From assembly GCF_900101915.1 (NCBI RefSeq), contig NZ_FNAL01000005.1, positions 62,001 through 126,000 of the forward strand: a DNA stretch of 64,000 nt. Reading direction: 5' to 3'. The position numbers and the translations under genes were made by a program. The notes below the pieces were generated by a model that did not search any database, was not told the DNA's origin, and saw nothing but the letters and a program-made list of their open reading frames with translations. This document shows positions 18,056 to 27,158 of the stretch, one piece after another (the first letter of the stretch is position 1; the number at the start of each line of letters is the position of its first letter). This DNA is from Psychrobacter pacificensis. GTDB lineage: Bacteria; Pseudomonadota; Gammaproteobacteria; Pseudomonadales; Moraxellaceae.

Positions 18056-19036
18056 TTACTTGCGATTATCGATGTTAGTGTCATCAGTGAAAGAACCACT
18101 TACATCGTTACCAGAACGACTACCAGTAGCGTGATGAGACTGAATAAAGGCTGCTAAAGTGGCTTTATCTTTTCGGTAAGGATTGCCTAGATTTGGTATG
18201 CGCTTAAAACGTCGATAGCCCCACATATAGTGACTATAGTTGTCTTTAATCATATGCTCCATGGCTTGATTGAGTGCGTGAGTCGCGACTTCGGTATTGC
18301 GGTCATATAGCGCTGGATCGTCGAGCTTATAGCAGTAAATATCAAAACCGCGTCCATCATTACGACGAATACAAGACAAGCCAACTAAGTCACATTTGGT
18401 TTTGCTCGCCAGTTTTGAGGCAAGGGTACTGGTTAATGTTTTGATACCAAAGAAAGGAACGACTACGCCGCCTGACGGATCTGGGACGTGGTCTGGTAAT
18501 ACAATACTAAAGCCGCCTTGCTTGAGGGTTTTAAACACGGCTTTAACACCGCTACCATCGGTAGGCACCAACGTTGCATTGAGACGCGCACGCCCTTGAA
18601 GAATAAACTCATTGGCGAATCTGCCGTCTACAGGCTTGTACATAATAGTTGGCGAACCAAACTGATTGAGCCACGCGTTCATCATCTCCCATGTACCGAG
18701 ATGAGGAACGATAGCAAGCATGCCATTGGGATTGGCAAGACCTTCTAGTAGAATATCTTTATTATGGACGTCACGAATCTGGGCAATACTCCATTCAGGT
18801 GGCATTGCCCAGCTTTTTATAGATTCAATACTGGTCAAACATTGATGATAGATGATGTCTTTGGTCAGTGCGCGTTTTTGCGGCTCAGACAATTTGTCAG
18901 TAATCAGCGCCATATTAATATGAATGGTACGCATGATGCTAAGACTTGGTATCTTGATGATAACCCAAGCGACAAAACGTGCCAGCATCTGTAGTACAGA
19001 CAATGGCACGAATTTAAAAATATGATACGGATTCAT
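18056..19036 (-). CDS. lpxL: LpxL/HtrB-family lipid A late acyltransferase
   Basis: A 326-residue inner-membrane acyltransferase of the LpxL/LpxM family, which adds secondary acyl chains to Kdo-lipid A. It has a hydrophobic N-terminal anchor (LARFVAWVIIKI, near residues 20-31), the HX4E catalytic motif in VPHLGTWEMM near 110, VLPDHVPDP near 180 and YMWGYRRFKRIP at the end of the domain. About 35 residues rich in Ser, Asp and Asn follow. ATG at 19036 is chosen over an in-frame GTG at 19042. Whether it is LpxL or LpxM by activity cannot be said. Its place beside the glycan genes fits lipooligosaccharide assembly. Confidence 0.85.
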   Translation of the reverse strand: MNPYHIFKFVPLSVLQMLARFVAWVIIKIPSLSIMRTIHINMALITDKLSEPQKRALTKDIIYHQCLTSIESIKSWAMPPEWSIAQIRDVHNKDILLEGLANPNGMLAIVPHLGTWEMMNAWLNQFGSPTIMYKPVDGRFANEFILQGRARLNATLVPTDGSGVKAVFKTLKQGGFSIVLPDHVPDPSGGVVVPFFGIKTLTSTLASKLASKTKCDLVGLSCIRRNDGRGFDIYCYKLDDPALYDRNTEVATHALNQAMEHMIKDNYSHYMWGYRRFKRIPNLGNPYRKDKATLAAFIQSHHATGSRSGNDVSGSFTDDTNIDNRK

Positions 19037-19103
19037 AACCACTCACATGGTGATGAATCGCGTAACAAGCACTGTAGACAGCAATAGTACATCATTAAAT
19101 GTT

Positions 19104-20945
19104 TTATTGAGCAGGTTTGTTGGTATCAGCCTGTGCTTTTTCACGCATACGGATACCAAGATCACGTAACTGTTTGCTATCCACTCCAGCAGGTGCTTGA
19201 GTTAGGGGGCACTCAGCAGTTTTGGTTTTCGGGAATGCGATCACATCACGGATAGAGTCAGCGCCTACCATAAGCATAATCAAGCGATCCAAACCAAACG
19301 CCAAACCGCCGTGCGGCGGTGCACCAAATTTTAGGGCATCAAGTAAGAAACCAAACTTGTCTTCTGCCTCTTGCTCGCCGATACCCAAGGCCTCAAGGAC
19401 GGCTTGCTGCATATCATAAGTATTGATACGTAAGCTACCACCACCAATCTCAGTGCCGTTCAATACCATGTCATAAGCGATAGATAGTGCAGACTCTGGG
19501 TTGTTTTTCAGCTCTTCAACAGAGCCTCTAGGCTTGGTAAATGGATGATGCATTGACGTCCATTGACCGTCATCGGTTTGCTCAAACATCGGGAAGTCAG
19601 TCACCCAAAGCGGCGCCCACTCACAAGTTGTCATGTCTAAGTCTAGACCGATTTTCTGGCGTAATGCGCCGATTGCGTCATTCACGATACTGGCTTTATC
19701 TGCACCAAAGAAAATAATATCGCCATCTTCTGCAGCAGTACGCTCAATCAAGCTCACAAGTACATCATCAGTCATATTTTTGATGATTGGTGATTGTAGG
19801 CCAGACTCTTTATCCACACCATTGTTGATGAGGCTTGCGTCATTGACTTTGATATAAGCCAAACCGCGTGCACCATAGATACCGACGAATTTGGTATAAG
19901 CATCGATTTGCTTACGGCTTAATGAAGCGCCACCAGGAATGCGAAGGGCAGCGACGCGACCTTTAGGATCGTTAGCGGGACCTGCAAATACCTTGAAATC
20001 AACGTCTTTCATCAAATCGGCAACGTCAACCAGTTTCAATGGAATACGTAAGTCAGGCTTGTCTGATGCATAGTCGCGCATTGCTTCAGCGTACGTCATG
20101 CGAGGGAAGTCTTCAAACTCAACATCCATCATGGTCTTGAACAAATGCTTGATCAGACCTTCGTTGATGTTCATGATCTCTTCTTCGTTCAAGAAAGACG
20201 TCTCAATATCGACCTGTGTAAATTCAGGCTGACGATCGGCACGTAAATCTTCATCACGGAAGCATTTCGCGATTTGATAATAACGGTCAAAACCTGACAC
20301 CATCAATAATTGCTTAAATAGCTGTGGTGACTGCGGCAGGGCAAAGAAGTTACCAGGACGCGTACGTGATGGTACAAGATAATCACGCGCACCTTCAGGC
20401 GTTGCACGAGTCAAAATAGGCGTCTCTACATCTAAGAAACCGTGATCGTCGAGATAACGACGAATCGCTGACGTTGCCTTGGCACGGAATACCATACGCT
20501 CTTGCATGTGCGGACGACGCATATCGAGATAGCGATATTTTAGACGTAAGTCTTCTGACACAGTCGTTTTTTCGTCATTCAATGGGAATGGCGGTGTTTC
20601 AGATTTGGCCAGTACTTCAATCTCTTTGCCCAATAGCTCAATTTGGCCACTGGTCATATTGTTATTTTCAGTACCTTCATAACGACGACGTACGCGGCCA
20701 GTGATTTTTAGTACGTATTCAGGACGTACCGCATCGGCCGTTGCAAAAGCTTCTGGTGTATCAGGATCGACAACCACCTGCAAGATACCCGCGCGGTCAC
20801 GCATGTCTAAGAAAATCACGCCACCGTGATCGCGACGACGATGTACCCAGCCTACGATACTAATGGTTTGCTCAAGCAAGCTCTCGGTTACAGCTCCGCA
20901 ATATTCGTCTCGGTATTCGCTTTGCGTCATAGTGCTTTGCGTCAT
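19104..20945 (-). CDS. aspS: Aspartyl-tRNA synthetase, bacterial type
   Basis: AspRS charges tRNA-Asp in the cytoplasm. The 613 residues (E. coli 590) show the N-terminal OB-fold with [20 protein letters not shown] near 30-50, class II motif 2 region with [16 protein letters not shown] near 220, the bacterial GAD insertion around 290-420, and motif 3 with [16 protein letters not shown] near 545. Two Met are near the start (20945 and 20930). It is divergent from sohB across a 359-bp gap and 67 bp upstream of lpxL. Whether it also charges tRNA-Asn cannot be judged here. Confidence 0.97.
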   Translation of the reverse strand: MTQSTMTQSEYRDEYCGAVTESLLEQTISIVGWVHRRRDHGGVIFLDMRDRAGILQVVVDPDTPEAFATADAVRPEYVLKITGRVRRRYEGTENNNMTSGQIELLGKEIEVLAKSETPPFPLNDEKTTVSEDLRLKYRYLDMRRPHMQERMVFRAKATSAIRRYLDDHGFLDVETPILTRATPEGARDYLVPSRTRPGNFFALPQSPQLFKQLLMVSGFDRYYQIAKCFRDEDLRADRQPEFTQVDIETSFLNEEEIMNINEGLIKHLFKTMMDVEFEDFPRMTYAEAMRDYASDKPDLRIPLKLVDVADLMKDVDFKVFAGPANDPKGRVAALRIPGGASLSRKQIDAYTKFVGIYGARGLAYIKVNDASLINNGVDKESGLQSPIIKNMTDDVLVSLIERTAAEDGDIIFFGADKASIVNDAIGALRQKIGLDLDMTTCEWAPLWVTDFPMFEQTDDGQWTSMHHPFTKPRGSVEELKNNPESALSIAYDMVLNGTEIGGGSLRINTYDMQQAVLEALGIGEQEAEDKFGFLLDALKFGAPPHGGLAFGLDRLIMLMVGADSIRDVIAFPKTKTAECPLTQAPAGVDSKQLRDLGIRMREKAQADTNKPAQ

Positions 20946-21304
20946 AATATTGTTATCCAGTTATCAGCCCAATTCGAAGTACAATAATGCAGCCATTGCT
21001 GTGCGTTTCAAGCGATTTGCCAAAAAAACACACAAACAACGCGATCAAGACAAAGGGTCATCACGTTGGCTGCAGAAAATTTGATATAAACGCATATTAT
21101 GCCTAATCTACCTTTGTTATACAACCGGCTGAGTTCAATCAAAGCGTAGCCATGCATTGGTATCGGCTGTATTTATTGAGCGATATCTATATTAGGTTAA
21201 ATATTGTCATTTTGCTTGAAAATACCAGCGAGCGTGCGCATATCAACCATACCTGAATAAAAACATCTATAGTGATATACCTACTGACTTGAGGATTTGT
21301 AATC
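20946..21304. other. Divergent promoter region between aspS and sohB
   Basis: There is no gene in these 359 bp. They must hold the start signals of both flanking genes, but I could not place a convincing -35/-10 pair for either. Confidence 0.5.
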
Positions 21305-22285
21305 ATGCTATTTCATCCACCAAAAAACCCGGTTGAGCTAAAAGTAAGACACTTAAATGAAGCGCAAAAACAGCGCCGTGAAGATTTAATGGAAGCCACC
21401 CAAGGCAAAGCTGCGCTTAAAGCATTCAAAAAAACTATGGCAAAAAAAGCCAAGCAGGCGCTAAAAGCAAAAAGTAAAAAGCAGAAAAAAAATCCTGACA
21501 ATGCCTCGCAAGTTTTTGTTTTGGATTTTGAAGGTGATATCAAAGCCACTGCCGTTAAGCATCTGCGCGAAGAAATCAGCACCTTAATCAGTACGGCTAA
21601 CAAAGGCGATGAAGTGATTGTACGCCTCGAATCAGGTGGCGGTTTGGTGCATGGTTATGGATTGGCAGCCGCGCAATTGGTGCGCTTAAAGGACGCTGGT
21701 CTAAAGCTAACGGTCTGCGTCGATAAAGTGGCGGCAAGTGGTGGCTACATGATGGCGTGCGTGGCAGACAATGTGGTGGCAGCGCCATTTGCGATTATTG
21801 GCTCAATCGGCGTGGTGTCACAATTGCCAAACTTTCATAAATGGCTCAAAAACCATGATGTCGATTATGAGATGTTTACGGCTGGCGACTATAAACGCAC
21901 GGTGACTGTGTTTGGCGAAAACGATGCCGAAGATCGTGCCAAGTACCAAGAAGAGCTAGAGCAGACGCACGAGCTATTCAAGCATTTCGTCAATACCTAT
22001 CGTCCAGAACTTGATGTTGCCAAAGTAGCCACAGGTGAGCATTGGTATGGTGAAGATGCGTTGAAGCTTAACCTGATTGACAGCTTGCAGACCTCTGACA
22101 GCTACATCTTAGAGCGTATGGAAGACAATGAGGTGTACGCATTACATTCACGTCAAAAGCCGACGCTGGCAGAGAAGCTGGGCCTTGCGCAAGCCGCAGA
22201 AGCGACGCTCAGTATGGCAGTGGATAAACTGCCAGATGCGCTCGCACGTTTTGAGCTAAACAGCCGTTTGAATATTCTAAAATAG
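21305..22285 (+). CDS. sohB: SohB-type S49 serine peptidase lacking the N-terminal membrane anchor
   Basis: SohB is an SppA-related Ser-Lys peptidase thought to act on membrane or periplasmic peptides. The 326 residues contain VFVLDFEGDI (start of the peptidase fold), RLESGGGLVHGYGLAA, the nucleophile in AASGGYMMACVAD (S145), the general base in AGDYKRT (K197) and ATGEHWYGEDAL. E. coli SohB begins with a membrane segment; here the protein starts just after that point with MLFHPPKNPVELKVRHL and a Lys/Ala-rich stretch. An in-frame TGA at 21290-21292, just before the GAGGA ribosome site, excludes a longer start. It may be cytoplasmic or peripherally bound. Confidence 0.92.
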   Translation: MLFHPPKNPVELKVRHLNEAQKQRREDLMEATQGKAALKAFKKTMAKKAKQALKAKSKKQKKNPDNASQVFVLDFEGDIKATAVKHLREEISTLISTANKGDEVIVRLESGGGLVHGYGLAAAQLVRLKDAGLKLTVCVDKVAASGGYMMACVADNVVAAPFAIIGSIGVVSQLPNFHKWLKNHDVDYEMFTAGDYKRTVTVFGENDAEDRAKYQEELEQTHELFKHFVNTYRPELDVAKVATGEHWYGEDALKLNLIDSLQTSDSYILERMEDNEVYALHSRQKPTLAEKLGLAQAAEATLSMAVDKLPDALARFELNSRLNILK

Positions 22286-22362
22286 TGTTAGATATCATTA
22301 TGATGTCTGATAGCTAATATTTTAGCGGTCATATGTTCAGCAATACACTGTTTGTATTTTGT

Positions 22363-22394
22363 AAAAGGCGTGTCCTAACGGGTCGCGCCTTTTT
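22363..22394 (+). terminator. Rho-independent terminator of sohB
   Basis: AAAAGGCG (22363-22370) pairs with CGCCTTTT (22386-22393), followed by TTTTG. The loop of 15 bases is longer than usual. Confidence 0.65.
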
Positions 22395-22537
22395 GCTGTT
22401 TAATCATAATTGCTGTGTTATAAATGTAGGATACAGAAAACAGTATACGTCAGTACACTAAAGCTCGCATTAAAGATCTCGCAGAGCTTTTTGTCAAAAC
22501 CCGATTTAGACAATCAATAAAGAAAAGGAAGTCATTT

Positions 22538-23803
22538 ATGTCTAGCGACAATTTAATGTTTACCGCAACGGAACATGGTCAAGCCATGCATGCCAAAGTC
22601 AAAGCGTTCATTGAAACGCATATTGAACCCATCGAAGCCCAATTCTGGGAAGAATGTCATAAGAAAAATCCTGATGGAAACTGGGAAAACTGGGAATGGC
22701 CAGACGCTTATGACAACCTACGCAAACAAGCACGTGAAGCGGGTTTATGGAACTTATTCTTACCTGACGACACCTTAGGTGCAGGGCTTTCAGTCACTGA
22801 CTATGCACCGATTGCAGAGCTGACGGGGCGCAGTTTGCTCGCGCCGCATGTGTTTAACTGCAATGCGCCTGACAGCGGCAATATGGAGCTATTATGGCGC
22901 TATGGTACGCAAGAACAGCAAGACAAATGGCTCACGCCGCTATTAGAAGGTGAGACCCGCTCAGTGTTTTGTATGACTGAGCCTGATGTGGCCTCAAGCG
23001 ATGCCACCAATATGCAAGCAACTGCTGTGGTCGATGGTGATGAAATTGTCATTAACGGTAGCAAATGGTGGTCATCGGGCCTTGGCGATCCTGCGGTTGA
23101 TATTTTGATTGTTATGGCCTATACCGCGGATGAAAGCGCAGATCGTCATCATCAGCATTCGATGGTGCTGGTACCAGTCAATACTGCGGGTGTGAATATC
23201 AAACGTATGCTTAAAGTGTTTGGCGATTATGATGCGCCGCACGGTCATGGTGAGATTAGCTTTGATAATGTACGTGTGCCCGTCAGTCACTTTATTGGTG
23301 GGCCGGGTAAGGGTTTTGAGATTGCGCAAGGTCGCTTGGGGCCAGGTCGTATTCATCACTGCATGCGTTGTATCGGCGCGGCTGAGAAGTCTTTAGAGCT
23401 GGCGGTGAAACGCGGCATGTCGCGCACGGCCTTTGGTAAACCATTACTACAATTGGGTGGAAACTTTGAGCGTATCTCTGAGGCGCGTATCAAAATTGAT
23501 CAAGCGCGCTTGCTAACCCTTTATGCAGCGCAAAAAATGGATGCTCAAGGAACCAAAGCGGCACTCACTGAAATCTCTGCGATCAAAGTGGTTGCGCCAA
23601 CGGTGTTACAAGAAGTGGTTGATATGGCGATTCAGATTCATGGTGGCATGGGTGTGTGCCAAGACACTTTGTTACCAAATTTCTATGCGCAAGCTCGTGT
23701 GCTACGGTTGGCAGATGGTCCTGATGAAGTACATAAAACCATGATTGCCAAGCTAGAGCTAAAGCGTCAGGGCTTTAGCCGTTCTAAGTCTAACAAAGCC
23801 TAA
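22538..23803 (+). CDS. Acyl-CoA dehydrogenase, ACAD10/11-like
   Basis: A 421-residue FAD-dependent acyl-CoA dehydrogenase. Visible are SVFCMTEPDVASSDATNM near 147-164 (FAD and substrate site), INGSKWWSSGLGDP near 172-185, RLGPGRIHHCMRCIGAAE near 268, and IHGGMGVCQDT near 368. The WWSSGxGDP and HHCMR signatures are those of the ACAD10/11 group. It is followed by a phosphotransferase, a histidine phosphatase and an SDR on the same strand, suggesting oxidation or dephosphorylation of unusual acyl-CoAs rather than plain beta-oxidation. AAGGAA precedes the ATG. The physiological substrate is inferred, not shown. Confidence 0.9.
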   Translation: MSSDNLMFTATEHGQAMHAKVKAFIETHIEPIEAQFWEECHKKNPDGNWENWEWPDAYDNLRKQAREAGLWNLFLPDDTLGAGLSVTDYAPIAELTGRSLLAPHVFNCNAPDSGNMELLWRYGTQEQQDKWLTPLLEGETRSVFCMTEPDVASSDATNMQATAVVDGDEIVINGSKWWSSGLGDPAVDILIVMAYTADESADRHHQHSMVLVPVNTAGVNIKRMLKVFGDYDAPHGHGEISFDNVRVPVSHFIGGPGKGFEIAQGRLGPGRIHHCMRCIGAAEKSLELAVKRGMSRTAFGKPLLQLGGNFERISEARIKIDQARLLTLYAAQKMDAQGTKAALTEISAIKVVAPTVLQEVVDMAIQIHGGMGVCQDTLLPNFYAQARVLRLADGPDEVHKTMIAKLELKRQGFSRSKSNKA

Positions 23804-23870
23804 TATTAATCATTGGGTGTGAGTAAACCTTAAGTTGTTCACGCCACTATTGCTGAAAATAAAAAACTGG

Positions 23871-23904
23871 AAATTCACTATTAACGATTTAGTAGTGAAT
23901 TTTT
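23871..23904 (+). terminator. Hairpin with T-run between acyl-CoA dehydrogenase and phosphotransferase genes
   Basis: AAATTCACTA (23871-23880) pairs with TAGTGAATTT (23893-23902), then TTTTT. It may terminate or attenuate transcription inside the cluster. The stem is AT-rich and thus weak. Confidence 0.5.
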
Positions 23905-23992
23905 CATCACTATGACTGTTTTTTACTACTAATTTTTTACTACTATAAGCATAAGTTATAAAAATAACTGATCACATGATAAGGAATGTCAC

Positions 23993-25237
23993 ATGTCAAC
24001 TGACCATAGAGTATTAGATAAAGGCGGTGCCGTACGTGAGGGTGAGGAGCTTGATGCCAAAGCGGTAAGTGAATGGCTACGTAGCCAAGGTGTCGATGTC
24101 GTAGGCGAGCCTACAGTCACTCAGTTCTCAGGCGGGGCTTCTAACTGGACGTATCGCTTACAATATGAAGGCGATGATAAAAACCAAGATCTTATCTTAC
24201 GCCGTCCACCAAAAGGTACCAAGGCAAAATCTGCGCACGACATGGTACGCGAATATACCGTTCAAAAAGCATTAAAAGATGCTTATCCTTATGTGCCCGA
24301 GATGATTGCGCTATGTACAGATGAATCTGTCATCGGTGCTGATTTTTATGTGATGGAGCGTATGGAAGGGATCATTCCCCGTGCCAATTTACCAAAAGGG
24401 GTCGATCTGGATCCTGAACAAATCCGTCAGCTTTGTACCAATGTTTTGGATGCGTTGGTAGAGCTGCATCAAATAGATTACACAGAGCATCCTGATTTGG
24501 TTGATTTGGGTCGCGGTGATGGCTATTGCGCCCGCCAAATTAGTGGCTGGGACAAGCGTTATATCAAAGCAAAGACACCCAACGTCCCAAGCTTTGCCTT
24601 GGTCAGACAGTGGCTCAAAAAGCATACCCCTGCTGATAGCAAAACGTGCATTATTCACAATGACTGGCGCTTTGACAACGTCATACTCGATGCAAACGAG
24701 CCGACTAAAGTTATCGGAGTCCTCGATTGGGAGATGGCAACCCTTGGCGATCCACTAATGGACTTGGGTAGTGCGTTGGCTTACTGGATTGAGGAAGACG
24801 ACAATATTGTCATGCAGCAGTTTCGTCGCCAGCCAACTCACTTAGAAGGTATGATGACGCGTGACGAAGTGGTTGCTTATTATCTAGAAAAGTCTGGACT
24901 ACAGATAGATAACTGGACCTTTTATGAAGTGTTTGGGCTGTTTCGTCTATCAGGTATCATTCAGCAAATCTACTATCGCTACTACCATAAACAAACCACC
25001 AATCCAGCATTTAAAAACGCGTGGCTTGCCATACATGTCATGCATGCCAAATGTCTCAAACTGATTGCACAATATGAAGGCGAAGCGCTGTTCAATACAC
25101 ACGTTCAGCCATATTTAGAAGACAGAGGAGTCGATGCGGCAACGATTGAGAAATTGCCAGACCCTGTACAAAAAGTAGTGAAAGGCATTTTACCAAAAGG
25201 CTATTTTGCTAAGCCCTCTGATTCAGCTGAAGTATAA
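23993..25237 (+). CDS. APH-family phosphotransferase (ACAD10/11 kinase-domain-like)
   Basis: A 414-residue kinase-fold protein of the aminoglycoside/choline phosphotransferase superfamily. After FSGGASNWTYRL near 43-54 (nucleotide loop) it has YVMERMEGIIPRANLP, the catalytic loop CIIHNDWRFDNVIL (HxDxxxxN) near 220-232 and the metal-binding VLDWEMATLGDPLMDLG near 243-259. These match the kinase part of ACAD10/11 and bacterial enzymes that phosphorylate 4-hydroxyacyl-CoA. Antibiotic resistance is unlikely given the neighbours: acyl-CoA dehydrogenase upstream and a histidine phosphatase 42 bp downstream. AAGGAA precedes the ATG. Confidence 0.85.
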   Translation: MSTDHRVLDKGGAVREGEELDAKAVSEWLRSQGVDVVGEPTVTQFSGGASNWTYRLQYEGDDKNQDLILRRPPKGTKAKSAHDMVREYTVQKALKDAYPYVPEMIALCTDESVIGADFYVMERMEGIIPRANLPKGVDLDPEQIRQLCTNVLDALVELHQIDYTEHPDLVDLGRGDGYCARQISGWDKRYIKAKTPNVPSFALVRQWLKKHTPADSKTCIIHNDWRFDNVILDANEPTKVIGVLDWEMATLGDPLMDLGSALAYWIEEDDNIVMQQFRRQPTHLEGMMTRDEVVAYYLEKSGLQIDNWTFYEVFGLFRLSGIIQQIYYRYYHKQTTNPAFKNAWLAIHVMHAKCLKLIAQYEGEALFNTHVQPYLEDRGVDAATIEKLPDPVQKVVKGILPKGYFAKPSDSAEV

Positions 25238-25279
25238 GAAAAATCGCAATTTGGACAATATAATAAAAGGCAGTATTTT

Positions 25280-26041
25280 ATGACAACCATACTTTTAGCC
25301 CGTCATGGTCAGGCTTCTTTTGGTCAAGAAAACTATGATCGGCTGTCAGAGCTAGGTGAAACCCAAGCAAAAATGCTGGGTCAACACTATGCAAATACTC
25401 AGCGCCGTATCGATGCGATATTTACGGGTAATCTGGTCAGGCAACAAGACTCTGCTCGCCACTTTTGGCAAGGGTATCAACCGTTTGCTCAGGCCAATAA
25501 TGACGACATGGCCATTGCGACAGTCATCAACTTTGATGAGCCTGACAGCTATATTTTGCCACAGTTTGACGAGTTCAATCACAAAGATGTGTTTGTGAAA
25601 TCCGCTGGTGATTTTGATAACCAAGCTGAGATATCCGCTGAAATTGCCAATGCTCAATCACCAAATCGGCGTCTTGCTGAGCTGTTTGATCAAGCGATGC
25701 AGCGCTGGCATGGTGGCAACAATGATCAGGATTATATTGAAAGCTGGCCGCAGTTTAATGAACGTGCGCAGCAAGCGCTTGAACAAGTACGTACAAAGAT
25801 AGCCGATATGCGCTTAGACCAAAATAGCACTGTATTGGTCTTTACCTCAGGCGGTGTCATCGCTGCCATTACCGCACAGCTACTGAGCCAAGGCAGTCAA
25901 ACCGCTTATCAGTTAAATAAGAGCTTAGTCAATACGGGCGTGACATCGATAACTCTAAAGAGTCAGCGCGCGCATTTATTGTCTTTAAATGAATACAGTC
26001 ATCTATTTTCTGAAGGTAAGCAGTTTGTGACGTGGCGATAA
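25280..26041 (+). CDS. Histidine phosphatase (phosphoglycerate mutase-like) family protein
   Basis: A 253-residue protein whose start, TTILLARHGQASFG, carries the RHG motif with the phospho-accepting His. IFTGNLVRQQDSA near 47-59 fits the conserved arginine region, and LVFTSGGVIAAITAQL near 190 is in the place of the second catalytic His region, although the usual SHG is SGG. It probably removes phosphate from a small molecule; the substrate is unknown. It follows the phosphotransferase by 42 bp and its catalytic partnership with that kinase is an inference. Confidence 0.83.
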   Translation: MTTILLARHGQASFGQENYDRLSELGETQAKMLGQHYANTQRRIDAIFTGNLVRQQDSARHFWQGYQPFAQANNDDMAIATVINFDEPDSYILPQFDEFNHKDVFVKSAGDFDNQAEISAEIANAQSPNRRLAELFDQAMQRWHGGNNDQDYIESWPQFNERAQQALEQVRTKIADMRLDQNSTVLVFTSGGVIAAITAQLLSQGSQTAYQLNKSLVNTGVTSITLKSQRAHLLSLNEYSHLFSEGKQFVTWR

Positions 26042-26200
26042 TTGAGTCAATGGGTTTGGATGCGCTTTTATACACAATCGCCACGTATTTGTAGAGCATT
26101 AGCCATTACAATAAACGATTTTAGTCAACCAGTTTTTGTCGTTGGTACAGAGAATCTATAAAACTGGAGTGTCATTTAGAATCGATACAAGGGAGGGCTT

Positions 26201-27070
26201 ATGCAACACAAACTGCTTAATTTAGTCACTAAAAGCGCCAAACAAAGTAAAGCTCAGGTATTTAGCGCCGTTCAGCCATCACGCTATCTAAAAGACCTAA
26301 ACAAACAGCAGGTTGGTCAAGGCAAAACCGTCCTGATCACAGGAGCAAGCTCAGGATTGGGCGAGGGTATGGCGAGATTGTTTGCTAAGCTTGGTTATAG
26401 TCTTGCTATCTGTGCGCGCCGTACTGATCGTTTAGAGCGCTTGCAGTCAGAGCTGGTAGCAGCATATCCTAATATACGCGTTGAATACCAAGCGTTAGAT
26501 GTCAGTGATTATGATGCTGTTTTTAAGGTATTTGACGCATTTGCTGCTGACTTTGGCACTATTGATCGTATCGTGGTCAATGCAGGGATTGGCGATAGTC
26601 GCCGTATTGGTAAAGGACGTTTTGATACCAATCGCCGTACCGTTGAGATTAATTTCATCTCGGCATTGGCACAATGCGAAGCGGCGATGAATATCTTTCG
26701 GGCTCAAAACAGTGGTCATCTGGTCGTCATGTCGAGCATGTCAGCGATGCGTGGCCTGCCTAAGCACCTGACAGCTTATGGCGCGAGTAAAGCAGGTTTG
26801 GCACATCTTGCAGAAGGGATTCGTGCTGATATGCTATTGACTAAGTTGCCTATTAAGGTCTCTACTATTTATCCTGGTTACATCCGTACTGAGATTAATA
26901 CGAATGCCAAGCCATTGCCGTTTGAAGTCGATACTGAGACAGGTACCAAAGCGATCGTTGCCGCGATTGAGGCCGAGGTAGAAGAGGCGTGCGTACCGAG
27001 CTTACCATGGTCAATCGTGGGACAGGCGATGAAGCGTTTGCCGCTGCAAGTGATGAGTCGATTGAGCTGA
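26201..27070 (+). CDS. Short-chain dehydrogenase/reductase
   Basis: A 289-residue classical SDR. About 40 residues precede the NAD(P)-binding VLITGASSGLGEGMARLFA (TGxxxGxG near 45-52), then IVVNAGIGDS near 125, the active-site VVMSSMSAMRG (Ser) and LTAYGASKAGLAHLAEG (YxxxK), and STIYPGYIRTEIN near 223. CARRTDRLE after the second strand suggests NADP preference. It is the last gene of the plus-strand lipid cluster, 159 bp after the phosphatase, and converges on fadD across a shared terminator. Substrate unknown. Confidence 0.9.
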   Translation: MQHKLLNLVTKSAKQSKAQVFSAVQPSRYLKDLNKQQVGQGKTVLITGASSGLGEGMARLFAKLGYSLAICARRTDRLERLQSELVAAYPNIRVEYQALDVSDYDAVFKVFDAFAADFGTIDRIVVNAGIGDSRRIGKGRFDTNRRTVEINFISALAQCEAAMNIFRAQNSGHLVVMSSMSAMRGLPKHLTAYGASKAGLAHLAEGIRADMLLTKLPIKVSTIYPGYIRTEINTNAKPLPFEVDTETGTKAIVAAIEAEVEEACVPSLPWSIVGQAMKRLPLQVMSRLS

Positions 27071-27094
27071 TGCAACACGCTCGTGCAATAAAAA

Positions 27095-27129
27095 CAAAAA
27101 AGCCCACTCTAATAACAGTGGGCTTTTTT
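27095..27129. terminator. Bidirectional terminator between the SDR and fadD genes
   Basis: AAAAAAGCCCACT (from 27096) and AGTGGGCTTTTTT (to 27128) form a GC-containing stem with A and T runs on both sides, between convergent genes. Confidence 0.88.
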
Positions 27130-27158
27130 GTCTCTATGGCTAAATAATCATGTACAGA

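Noticed and set aside
23993-25237. Aminoglycoside resistance gene
   Set aside because: The kinase fold is shared, but its ACAD10/11-like motifs and acyl-CoA neighbours fit a metabolic role better.
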